Assembly (NCBI GenBank): GCA_013696785.1
Contig: JACCXW010000286.1
Span: 1-23,215, forward strand
Direction: 5' to 3'
From: Geodermatophilaceae bacterium
Lineage (GTDB): Bacteria; Actinomycetota; Actinomycetes; Mycobacteriales; Geodermatophilaceae
Length of the DNA: 23,215 bases
Shown here: positions 14,537 to 21,055 of the stretch, in pieces
Position numbering within the stretch: position 1 is the stretch's first letter
Layout: each line of letters starts with the position of its first letter
Position numbers and translations under genes: made by a program
The notes under the pieces: generated by a model
Seen by the model: the letters and a program-made list of their open reading frames with translations, nothing else
Databases searched by the model: none
Told to the model about the DNA's origin: nothing

Positions 14537-15348
14537 CTTAGAAAACTGCTCGTGGTCGTTGCGGTGCTGGCTCTGGTCGATTGCGGCGGCGATGAGGGCA
14601 ACCCGCCCGGTGCCGGCGATGGCGACGGCCCAGCGCCCGCGATGGCGACGGCCCAGCGCCGGCGACGGCTCACGCGATGCCGTCCGGCCCGGTGGGGCTG
14701 GTCGCCGACGGCACGGGCACCGTGTGGGCTGCGATCCCGGCGAGCGATGCCCTCGTGCAGGTCTCCTACCCGGACGCCGCACCGGCCGACGTGGGCGACA
14801 CGCCCTTGCGGGCGGCCTTCTCCGGGGATGAGTTGTGGGTGTCGGTGTTCGGTGCCGGTGTGCTGGCAGAGGTGGATGCCGCCACAGGCGACGTGACAAG
14901 GACGCTGGAGGTCGGCGCGGAACCCGAGGGCATCGCGGACGGCTTCGGTTCGCTGTGGGTGCTCGAACCAGCCAGGAAGTCTGCGACGGACCGCAGGGTA
15001 TGGCCGAGGGTCAAGGACATGCTGTGGGTCGCCTGCACCAGGTCGAGCGAACTGATCGGCATCGCAGCCGACGATCTCACCGTGGTCGAGCGGATCGAGG
15101 TGGCTGGCAACCCAGACGCGTTGGGGGTCGGCGCCGACGGGACCGTTGTCGTCGCATTGCAGGAAGGTCCGGCGCTGAGGCTGCTGGATGCCCCGAGCGC
15201 CGAGCTAGGCGCTGCCCTCACGCTCAGCGACAAGCCTCAGCTCTTCGATCAGGCGAACATCGACGTGCTCGTCGGGGACGACAGGGTGTGGCTGTCCTCC
15301 TACAGCGAGGCGATCGTCTACGAGCTGCCGTTGTCGGAGCTCGGCTAG
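14537..15348 (+). pseudogene. Broken beta-propeller lipoprotein gene
   Basis: The remains of a secreted YncE/NHL-like beta-propeller lipoprotein. The 5' part encodes LRKLLVVVAVLALVDC, a lipoprotein-like signal with an unusual lipobox, then an acidic GD-rich linker. The propeller body (from 14677) is in a different frame. The switch coincides with a 23-bp tandem duplication (14616-14661); removing one copy joins the linker to the body as GDGPAPATAHAMPSG. Blade motifs such as PEGIADGFGSLWV are clear in the body, but near 14990-15030 the matching motif GPQGMAEGQG lies in another frame, so a blade is damaged as well. No ATG, GTG or TTG precedes the signal. The only full open frame is 14677-15348 (223 residues), which lacks any export signal. 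It ends tail-to-tail with recX, sharing CTAG. Confidence 0.72.
14616..14661 (+). repeat. 23-bp tandem duplication
   Basis: Two adjacent 23-bp units, 14616-14638 and 14639-14661, are identical at 22 positions; they begin GCGATGGCGACGG and differ only in the last base (C or G). Because 23 is not a multiple of three, the duplication shifts the lipoprotein reading frame. Slipped-strand replication is the likely cause. Confidence 0.9.
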
Positions 15349-15839
15349 ATCTTCCGGCCGGACGGCTCATCCAGCTGCGAGTCGATCTCGTGCGCCGCGG
15401 CCAGCTCCTCCTGGACGACGGCATAGGCCAGGCCCGGCGGATAGCCCTTGCGCGCCAGCATGCCCACGAGGCGACGCAACACCACGTCCGGAGCCAAGCC
15501 GCTGAGGCGCTGCGCCCGCCGGTGCACCAACCGCCGCGCGGTCTGGCGCTCGGTGTCGGCGTCGAGTCCGTCCACCGCCTCCGCCGTGGTCTGCTCGTCC
15601 ACCCCGCGATGATGCAGCTCATGCCGAAGCGCCCGGCCAGCCAGGCCGCGGCCGATGTGGCGCGACGTCACCCAGGCCTCAGCAAAGGACCGGTCGTCGA
15701 TCAGGCCGACATCGGTGAACCGATCCAGCACCGCCCGCGCCGCATCCTCCGGGACACCCTTGCGACGCAGCGCCTCGCCCAGCTGAGCCCGCGTCCGCGG
15801 CGCGTTGTTGAGCAGCCGCAGGCAGATCAGCCGCGCCAC
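15345..15839 (-). CDS. recX: Recombination regulator RecX
   Basis: RecX binds RecA filaments and limits recombinase and coprotease activity. The 164-residue helical protein shows the three-helix repeats of the family: LICLRLLNNAPRTRAQLGEA, VPEDAARAVLDRFTDVGLID, FAEAWVTSRHIGRGLAGRAL and VVLRRLVGMLARKGYPPGLA. The GTG at 15839 is the first standard start, but it cuts into the first helix. The frame stays open to a CTG at 15902 that overlaps the recA stop as CTGA and has GAAGG seven bases upstream; that start would add 21 residues (KFADKPDRGDPADPPGDPES). Coupling to recA is therefore likely either way. The stop overlaps that of the convergent pseudogene. Confidence 0.9.
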   Translation of the reverse strand: MARLICLRLLNNAPRTRAQLGEALRRKGVPEDAARAVLDRFTDVGLIDDRSFAEAWVTSRHIGRGLAGRALRHELHHRGVDEQTTAEAVDGLDADTERQTARRLVHRRAQRLSGLAPDVVLRRLVGMLARKGYPPGLAYAVVQEELAAAHEIDSQLDEPSGRKI

Positions 15840-15898
15840 AGACTCCGGGTCGCCCGGAGGATCGGCGGGATCGCCTCGGTCCGGCTTGTCGGCGAACT

Positions 15899-18058
15899 TC
15901 AGAAGTCGACCTTCACCGGGCTCGGCCCGATTCCGGCCGGACTGGCCGGAGTGCTGTCCGAGTCGAGCTTCGGCCCGATCCCCAGCTTCTCCTTGAGCTT
16001 CTTCTCGATCTCGTCGGCCAGGTCGGGATTGTCACGCAGGAACGCCCGCACGTTCTCCTTGCCCTGACCCAGTTGGTCGCCTTCGTAGGTGTACCAAGCG
16101 CCGGACTTGCGAACGATGGCCTGCTCCACCCCGACATCGATCAGCGAGCCCTCGCGGCTGATCCCCTGGCCGTACACGATGTCGAACTCTGCTTGTTTGA
16201 ACGGGGGTGCGCACTTGTTCTTCACGACCTTGACCCGAGTCCGGTTGCCGACCGCGTCGCCGCCGTCCTTGAGCGTCTCGATCCGCCGAACGTCCAACCG
16301 GATAGAGGCGTAGAACTTCAGCGCCTTGCCACCGGTCGTGGTCTCCGGGCTGTTGTGCACCACGATTCCGTCGGCCAAGTAGTTGTGCGAGCCCTCCACC
16401 TCGATGTCGAACCGGTGCATGGAGCGGGACTTCGGCCGGATCGCCACCGACCGGACCGGGGCCGGCACCGGCAGGACCACCGGTTCCACGAACAGCGGGA
16501 CAACGTCGAAACGACCCCGCAGCCGCGGCAGCAACTTGTCCTCCATCGACGGGTGCACGTAGGGCGCGATCAGCTCATGCAGCTTGGCCGTCTCGTCCTT
16601 GCCGAATGTCAACACCGACTGCCGGCGCTGGCCGCGGACGGACAGCCTTGGGTGCAGATCGAACTGCCCGGCCAGGCATTCGAGAAGGCGCTTGCGACTT
16701 CCCTCGCTCATCGCCTGAACACAGATCTCAGCGCGCCCGCTGCCGTCACGACTCCGCTCCTGCAGGCCCTTCGCCCGCACCGTGAAGCCACCGTCGTCCA
16801 TGTACCAGACCGCGAGTGCCAACGGAGTCAGCGCCTTGAGATAGTCGTAGGACAGGTGCTTCTTGCCGTCACCCAGGTAGACGGCGCTTCGCAGCTCCGC
16901 CAACTCGGGCAACGGAGTGAGATCGATGAAAGCAGCGCCGCGAGCATTCGTCGTCCGGCACTGGCCGATGTTGCCGAATTGGCTCGCCTTCCAGTCCAGA
17001 TACTCCGCCTGCCGAACGCCTTGACCCATGCGGTAGCGGGTGCCGAGACTGCCGGCGAGGCGGCTCGGCGAGAGGCTGCCATCACCCATCAGGCCGCCCA
17101 GGACGAACTGCCACTGCTGCGGGCTGAGCCGATGCGTCTGGGCGAGCATCACCCGGTCACCGGGTGCCAGGTCACCGGCCTCGCGCCATCCGCCCGGGGT
17201 ACGAACCAGGTGGTTGGCCGTGAGCCCCATCTGGGCGCGGCCGTTGCCGCCGGGGCGAGCGACGGTGATCTGCAGGAACCCGTCCGTCACCCCGTTGTCG
17301 AAGTGCTTCACGACCTTCTTCGGCACCATCGCGCCCCGGTCGGGATCGTAGGACAGCACCTCGACGGGGAGCTTCTGGTTGACGATCTTGCCGATCTTCT
17401 CCTGTGAACCGTCAGCCAGTGTCACTCGGGTGTTGTAGGACAGACACCCGAACATCACCCCGATCTTCTCGCGGAGCTGGTTGATGAAGATTGCCGTCGT
17501 CCCGGAATTGCTCAAGGCACCGGTGATCTTGCGCAGGGCCTGGCTCATGAGCCGGGCCTGCAGGCCGACGTGGCTGTCACCCATCTCGCCCTCGATCTCC
17601 GCCCGCGGCACGAGCGCGGCGACCGAGTCGACGACGATGATGTCCAGCGCACCGGAGCGGATGAGCATGTCCATGATTTCCAGCGCCTGCTCGCCGGTGT
17701 CCGGCTGGGAGACCAGCAGCGCGTCGGTGTTGACGCCCAATGCGCGGGCATAGTCCGGGTCGAGGGCGTGCTCGGCGTCGATGAACGCGGCGATCCCACC
17801 GGCGGCCTGCGCCTGCGCGACCGCGTGCAGGGCCACGGTCGTCTTGCCGCTCGATTCCGGTCCGAATATCTCCACCACCCGGCCGCGGGGCAGCCCGCCG
17901 ACACCGAGGGCGATGTCCAGGGCGATCGATCCGGTGGGAATGACCTTCATGGGTAGCGCGACCTCGTCGCCGAGGCGCATCACAGCGCCCTTGCCGTAGG
18001 CCTTTTCGATCTGCGCGAGGGCGACATCCAAGGACTTCTCGCGGTCCAGTCCAGCCAT
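15899..18058 (-). CDS. recA: Recombinase RecA with in-frame intein
   Basis: RecA forms filaments on single-stranded DNA, drives strand exchange and triggers LexA self-cleavage. The 719-residue precursor consists of an N-extein (1-204), an intein (205-569) and a C-extein (570-719); the spliced product is 354 residues, normal for actinobacteria. The N-extein has Walker A GPESSGKTT (66-74), the Walker B strand IIVVDSVAALVPRAE and the NQLREKIGVMFG segment. The C-extein resumes with SPETTTGGKALKFYASIRLD, so the intein interrupts DNA-binding loop L2 and must be removed for activity. The ATG follows GGTGGAG at a good distance. Upstream are a LexA box, DnaA-box-like sites and a RecA_NDp-type promoter, as described separately. 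recX follows with an overlap or a 59-base gap. Confidence 0.97.
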   Translation of the reverse strand: MAGLDREKSLDVALAQIEKAYGKGAVMRLGDEVALPMKVIPTGSIALDIALGVGGLPRGRVVEIFGPESSGKTTVALHAVAQAQAAGGIAAFIDAEHALDPDYARALGVNTDALLVSQPDTGEQALEIMDMLIRSGALDIIVVDSVAALVPRAEIEGEMGDSHVGLQARLMSQALRKITGALSNSGTTAIFINQLREKIGVMFGCLSYNTRVTLADGSQEKIGKIVNQKLPVEVLSYDPDRGAMVPKKVVKHFDNGVTDGFLQITVARPGGNGRAQMGLTANHLVRTPGGWREAGDLAPGDRVMLAQTHRLSPQQWQFVLGGLMGDGSLSPSRLAGSLGTRYRMGQGVRQAEYLDWKASQFGNIGQCRTTNARGAAFIDLTPLPELAELRSAVYLGDGKKHLSYDYLKALTPLALAVWYMDDGGFTVRAKGLQERSRDGSGRAEICVQAMSEGSRKRLLECLAGQFDLHPRLSVRGQRRQSVLTFGKDETAKLHELIAPYVHPSMEDKLLPRLRGRFDVVPLFVEPVVLPVPAPVRSVAIRPKSRSMHRFDIEVEGSHNYLADGIVVHNSPETTTGGKALKFYASIRLDVRRIETLKDGGDAVGNRTRVKVVKNKCAPPFKQAEFDIVYGQGISREGSLIDVGVEQAIVRKSGAWYTYEGDQLGQGKENVRAFLRDNPDLADEIEKKLKEKLGIGPKLDSDSTPASPAGIGPSPVKVDF
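16352..17446 (-). mobile_element. RecA intein with LAGLIDADG homing endonuclease, M. leprae site type
   Basis: This 365-residue intein begins at Cys1 (CLSYNTRVTLADGS) and ends GIVVHN, followed by extein Ser+1. Splicing residues are complete: Cys1, the block B TxxH (T76-A-N-H79), penultimate His364, Asn365 and Ser+1. The central part has two dodecapeptide motifs with acidic residues, VLGGLMGDGS (115-124) and LAVWYMDDGG (211-220), so the homing endonuclease may be active. From memory, the insertion site (GVMFG/SPETTTGG), the length and many segments (DGSQEKIGKIVN, LPELAELRSAVYLGDGKK, LKALTPLALAVWYMDDGG) match the M. leprae RecA intein, not the M. tuberculosis one, which sits farther downstream at KNK/C. 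The host site for the latter (KVVKNKCAPPFKQ) is uninterrupted here. Confidence 0.96.
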
Positions 18059-18101
18059 TGTTCTCCACCTTCGTCAGTAGCACGCCGATCAGGTACCGCT
18101 G

Positions 18102-18124
18102 ACGCTAGGACGGCGTACCGACAA
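18102..18124 (-). promoter_or_regulatory. RecA_NDp (PafBC-type) promoter of recA
   Basis: On the minus strand TTGTCGGTA (18116-18124), eight bases and TAGCGT (18102-18107) match the mycobacterial LexA-independent damage promoter, tTGTCRgtg-N8-TAnnnT, the site of the PafBC activator, at all but the last base of the upstream box. Transcription would begin about 35-40 bases before the recA ATG. Confidence 0.75.
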
Positions 18125-18144
18125 AATCAGATCGGCTGGCCGGC

Positions 18145-18173
18145 TGTGGATTGGTCAGCGGGGCTGTGGACAA
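18145..18173 (-). promoter_or_regulatory. Two DnaA-box-like sites 20 bp apart upstream of recA
   Basis: TTGTCCACA (18165-18173, minus strand) is a perfect DnaA box of the high-GC type. A second site, CAATCCACA (18145-18153), matches TTATCCACA except at the first two positions. Both lie in the 9-bp direct repeat GGCTGTGGA, spaced 20 bp, which is about two helical turns. Function at recA is inferred. Confidence 0.5.
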
Positions 18174-18179
18174 CGTATC

Positions 18180-18193
18180 CGAACGGGTGTTCG
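18180..18193. promoter_or_regulatory. LexA (SOS) box of recA
   Basis: CGAACGGGTGTTCG is a perfect match to the actinobacterial LexA operator CGAAC-N4-GTTCG. It lies about 120 bp before the recA start, and roughly 55-90 bp upstream of the PafBC-type promoter, so it probably governs a second, upstream recA promoter, as in mycobacteria. Confidence 0.9.
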
Positions 18194-18219
18194 ATACTCA
18201 GCGACACGCCGAGACGGCG

Positions 18220-18414
18220 TCAACGCTCCTTGGCCGGGATCTCGAACGCCTCACAGACCGCTCGCCAGACCGACTTCGCGCTCCAGCCGGCGTCCAGGGC
18301 CTGTACGACGGTCAGCCCGTCGAGTTCGCGCAACACATGGTCGCGGGCCACGGATCCGGCGTAGCGAGCACCGAACCGCGTCTCCATCCGGTCCCAGAAG
18401 TCCGTCAGCCGCAC
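18220..18414 (-). CDS. DUF3046 protein
   Basis: A 64-residue protein of the DUF3046 family, found beside recA in most actinobacteria (Rv2738c in M. tuberculosis). Recognisable segments are RLTDFWDRMETRFG, ARDHVLRELDGLTV and ALDAGWSAKSVWRAVC. It is small, soluble and of unknown function; constant linkage to recA suggests a link to DNA repair, but this is not shown. The GTG at 18414 fits the family start and has TAGGCT seven bases upstream, so it is preferred over an ATG at 18435. The LexA box begins 27 bp after its stop, so recA need not be read from this gene's promoter. Confidence 0.85.
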   Translation of the reverse strand: MRLTDFWDRMETRFGARYAGSVARDHVLRELDGLTVVQALDAGWSAKSVWRAVCEAFEIPAKER

Positions 18415-18421
18415 GGCCGCG

Positions 18422-18427
18422 AGCCTA
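18422..18427 (-). promoter_or_regulatory. -10 box of the DUF3046 gene, leaderless
   Basis: TAGGCT on the minus strand ends seven bases before the GTG at 18414; there is no Shine-Dalgarno sequence. Confidence 0.5.
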
Positions 18428-18470
18428 GCCGCCACCTTCGACAGCAGCCGGACCGAGCGGCCGGTGGACC

Positions 18471-18476
18471 TACAGT
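18471..18476 (+). promoter_or_regulatory. -10 box of the 32-residue membrane protein gene, leaderless
   Basis: TACAGT ends six bases before the ATG at 18483. The same hexamer at nearly the same distance precedes the gene at 1638. This is the main evidence besides composition that the short frame is expressed. Confidence 0.5.
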
Positions 18477-18482
18477 GACCAG

Positions 18483-18581
18483 ATGCCCCAGGGAACGGAA
18501 CTGCTCTTCGAGATCGGCATCGTCGTCGCCTTGTGCGTGCTCCTGGGCTTCCTGATCAAGCAGTACCGCGACCGGGACTGA
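18483..18581 (+). CDS. Small single-span membrane protein, 32 residues
   Basis: A short frame encoding a tidy membrane microprotein: a brief polar N-terminus (MPQGTELLFE), one hydrophobic helix (IGIVVALCVLLGFLI, residues 11-25) and a charged C-terminus (KQYRDRD) consistent with the positive-inside rule for an N-out/C-in protein. It starts six bases after a good -10 box, and lies in the divergent gap next to the DUF3046 gene, a stable neighbour of recA. Its 3' end overlaps the end of the convergent MFS gene by 26 bases. I do not recognise a named family. It could be a chance frame, but its composition, promoter and placement argue for a real gene. Confidence 0.6.
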   Translation: MPQGTELLFEIGIVVALCVLLGFLIKQYRDRD

Positions 18582-19839
18582 ACCCAGCGCGAAGCGCCAT
18601 GACGAACAGCGGTACGACGATGACACCGGCAACCAGGTTGAGCCCGCTGTAACCACCGAGATCAAGGACCGGTCCGGCCAGGGCACCGGCGACACCTGCG
18701 CACAACCCCATGGTGAGGTCACTGGCACCCTGGGCCTGCGGGCGGACCCCGGCCGGCACGGACTCGGTGACCAGCGTCGAGCCGGAGATCAGGCCGAAGG
18801 ACCAGCCCAGTCCCAGCAGGAACAGCCCGACACCGACCTGGCCGGCGCTGTGTGATGGCGCCGTACCTGAGACGACAAGGGCCACGGCGAGCACGACGGC
18901 TCCGATCAGGATGGTGCGGCGCCGTCCCAGCCGGTCGGCCAGCCACCCCACGACGGGACTCAATGCGTACATCCCCGCAATGTGCACGCTGATGACGACA
19001 CCGATCACGGTCAGCGTGGCACCACCGTGTCCCAGGTGGATCGGCGAGAGCACCATGACCGCGACCATGACCGAATGTGACGCGACGACGGCAAGCAACC
19101 CCAGCCGACCGTCCACGGTGGACACGATGGCGGCCAGAGAACGTCGTACCGAGAGGTTTGCCTGGACCGGGTCGGACGGCTCGGTGGCCAGGTCGCGGGC
19201 GAGCAGGAGCGGATCGGGACGTAACAGCGTTGCGACGAGCAACGCCGCCAACGTGAAGATGACCGCAGAGATCAAGAACGGCCCGCTCAGGCGCGCCAGA
19301 CCCAGGGACGCGGCCATGGATCCGGCCGGCTCCGACAGATTCGGCCCGAGCACCGCCCCGATCGTTGTCGCCCAGACGACCAGCGACAGGGCCTGACCAC
19401 GGCTCTGCGGTTCGGCGAGATCAGTGGCGGCGAAGCGGGCCTGGAAGCCGGCAGTGGTGCCGGCACCCAGCAGGAACATCCCGGCCAGCATCAGGATCAG
19501 CGAGCCGGCGACGGAGGCGGCAACCACGACCAGGGCGCCGACGACAGCAGCCACGTACCCCAGCACGAGCCCTGCCCGGCGACCCGATCGGGACATCACG
19601 CGGGACACCGGCACCGCAATCAGGGCGGCCCCCACGACCGACGACGTGGACGCCAGGCCGGCTACAGCCGGCGTACCAGCGATCTCCTCGGCGAGCAGGC
19701 TGCCGACCGCGATCCCGATGGCGAGGCCGACCCCACCGAGTATCTGGCTCCCCGACAGGACCCACAAGGTACGACGTTGGACGTGCCGAGCCTGCTCCTG
19801 CTGGGAGCCGGTCACGCGGTCCGTAGGCGACTCAGACAC
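18556..19839 (-). CDS. MFS transporter
   Basis: A 427-residue, 12-helix major facilitator. The N-terminal half starts with LWVLSGSQILGGVGLAIGIA, and two MFS loop motifs are visible: SRVMSRSGRRAGLVLGYV after helix 2 and GWLADRLGRRRTILIG after helix 8. It most resembles drug/multidrug-efflux facilitators of the MFS_1 type; the substrate is unknown. The GTG start overlaps the end of the upstream acyl-CoA dehydrogenase gene by eight bases, so the two are cotranscribed and coupled, though they have no obvious common pathway. Between residues about 205 and 225 is a longer, polar central loop (ARDLATEPSDPVQANLSVRR). The end converges on the small membrane protein gene. Confidence 0.88.
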   Translation of the reverse strand: MSESPTDRVTGSQQEQARHVQRRTLWVLSGSQILGGVGLAIGIAVGSLLAEEIAGTPAVAGLASTSSVVGAALIAVPVSRVMSRSGRRAGLVLGYVAAVVGALVVVAASVAGSLILMLAGMFLLGAGTTAGFQARFAATDLAEPQSRGQALSLVVWATTIGAVLGPNLSEPAGSMAASLGLARLSGPFLISAVIFTLAALLVATLLRPDPLLLARDLATEPSDPVQANLSVRRSLAAIVSTVDGRLGLLAVVASHSVMVAVMVLSPIHLGHGGATLTVIGVVISVHIAGMYALSPVVGWLADRLGRRRTILIGAVVLAVALVVSGTAPSHSAGQVGVGLFLLGLGWSFGLISGSTLVTESVPAGVRPQAQGASDLTMGLCAGVAGALAGPVLDLGGYSGLNLVAGVIVVPLFVMALRAGFSPGRGTA

Positions 19840-20977
19840 CGAGCGAGCGCCCGATGATCTCCTTCATGATCTCGTTCGTCCCGCCGTAGATCGACTGCAC
19901 CCGACTGTCCCGCCACGCCTTGGAGATCGGGTACTCGCTCATGTACCCGTAGCCTCCGTGCAACTGCAGGCAGGCATCGGCCACGACGTTCTGCAGATCC
20001 GTGGTCCACCACTTGGCCATTGCCGCGTCGGTGACCGACAGCCGGCCGGCGTTCAGCTCGAGGATGCACTTGTTCAGGAACACCCGGGCAATCTGCACTT
20101 TCGTGGCGAGTTCGGCCAGGGTGAACCGGTTGTACTGGAAGCTGCCGATCGGCTTGCCGAACGCGCGACGCTCCTTGACGTACTCAAGCGTCATCTCCAA
20201 CATCCACTCACTGGACGCGACCGCTGCGACGGCGATCGATAGCCGCTCCTGCGGCAGGTTGTGCACCAGATGGACGAAGCCGCGGTTGAGATCCCCGAGC
20301 AGGTTGGTCGCCGGGACCCGCGCGTCGTCGAAGAACATCTCGGCGGTGTCCTGCGCCTTCATGCCGACCTTGCTGAGGTTGCGGCCTCGCTCGAAGCCAG
20401 GGGTGTCCCGCTCCACGACGATCAGGCTCAGTCCCTGCGAGCCGGGCGCGTCCGGGTCGGTGCGGACGGCCACGATGACCAGATCACTGAGGATGCCGTT
20501 GGTGATGAAGGTCTTCGAGCCGTTGATCACGAAGTCCTCGCCGTCGCGCACGGCGGTGGTCGCGATGCCTTGCAGGTCGCTGCCGGCGCCAGGCTCGGTC
20601 ATCGCGATGGCACTGATCAGTTCACCGGCAACGAATCCGGGCAGCCACCGCTGCTTCTGCTCCTCGGTCGCGAGATCTCGCAGGTACGGCGACACGACAT
20701 CGTTGTGCAGGAAGAAACCGACGCCGGTCGAGCCGGTTCGGGCCAATTCCTCGGTGAGCACGGCGTTGTAGCGGAAGTCGCGCACGCCGCCCCCGCCGTA
20801 CTCCTCGGGGAGATCGAAGCCGAGCAGGCCGTGCTTTCCGGCCTCGAGCCACAGGTCGCGGTCCACCATGCCGTCGATCTCCCACTGCTCATGGAAGGGG
20901 GTGACGTGTTTGGCGACGAAGGACCGCACCATGTCGCGGAAGGTCTCGTGGTCGGCCTCGTAGAGGATCAGGTCCAT
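19832..20977 (-). CDS. Acyl-CoA dehydrogenase, long-chain/isovaleryl-like
   Basis: A 381-residue FAD enzyme that makes the first alpha,beta-double bond in an acyl-CoA. Domains are in normal order: N-terminal helices, a beta domain with MTEPGAGSD (126-134) and NGSKTFITNG (152-161), and a C-terminal helical domain with ERRAFGKPI and LHGGYGYMSEYPI. The C-terminal signature reads IYGGTNEIMKEIIGR; the first G replaces the glutamate used by medium-chain enzymes, so the base probably comes from the helix with SEWMLEMT (E257 or E261), as in long-chain and isovaleryl types. Exact chain length cannot be read. The ATG at 20977 gives the usual N-terminus; the frame is open to 21610 antisense to lhr but without meaning. 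It is coupled to the downstream MFS gene. Confidence 0.92.
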   Translation of the reverse strand: MDLILYEADHETFRDMVRSFVAKHVTPFHEQWEIDGMVDRDLWLEAGKHGLLGFDLPEEYGGGGVRDFRYNAVLTEELARTGSTGVGFFLHNDVVSPYLRDLATEEQKQRWLPGFVAGELISAIAMTEPGAGSDLQGIATTAVRDGEDFVINGSKTFITNGILSDLVIVAVRTDPDAPGSQGLSLIVVERDTPGFERGRNLSKVGMKAQDTAEMFFDDARVPATNLLGDLNRGFVHLVHNLPQERLSIAVAAVASSEWMLEMTLEYVKERRAFGKPIGSFQYNRFTLAELATKVQIARVFLNKCILELNAGRLSVTDAAMAKWWTTDLQNVVADACLQLHGGYGYMSEYPISKAWRDSRVQSIYGGTNEIMKEIIGRSLGV

Positions 20978-20983
20978 GACCCG

Positions 20984-20989
20984 AGTGTG
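20984..20989 (-). promoter_or_regulatory. Weak -10 box of the acyl-CoA dehydrogenase gene
   Basis: CACACT on the minus strand ends six bases before the ATG at 20977. It keeps the key A at position 2 and T at position 6, but starts with C. Spacing fits the leaderless pattern. Confidence 0.3.
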
Positions 20990-21026
20990 CCAGCAGCCGG
21001 ACCGGCAGGTCTTCCCGCGAATGTCA

Positions 21027-21049
21027 TTGTCGGTGGGCTGGGTCAAGAT
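21027..21049 (+). promoter_or_regulatory. RecA_NDp (PafBC-type) promoter of lhr
   Basis: TTGTCGGTG (21027-21035), an exact match to the PafBC box tTGTCRgtg, is followed by exactly eight bases and CAAGAT (21044-21049), a -10 with one deviation. The lhr GTG follows after six bases, so the mRNA would be leaderless. The 78-bp gap is shared with the divergent acyl-CoA dehydrogenase gene. Confidence 0.7.
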
Positions 21050-21055
21050 GGCTGC

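Noticed and set aside
14835..16067. Plus-strand open frame of 410 codons running from the pseudogene over recX and recA
   Set aside because: Only a short piece (GPQGMAEGQG) looks meaningful and belongs to the broken propeller; the rest is antisense to recX and recA.
16073..17407. Plus-strand open frame of 444 codons over recA and its intein
   Set aside because: It has no motif and arises opposite the long uninterrupted recA/intein frame.
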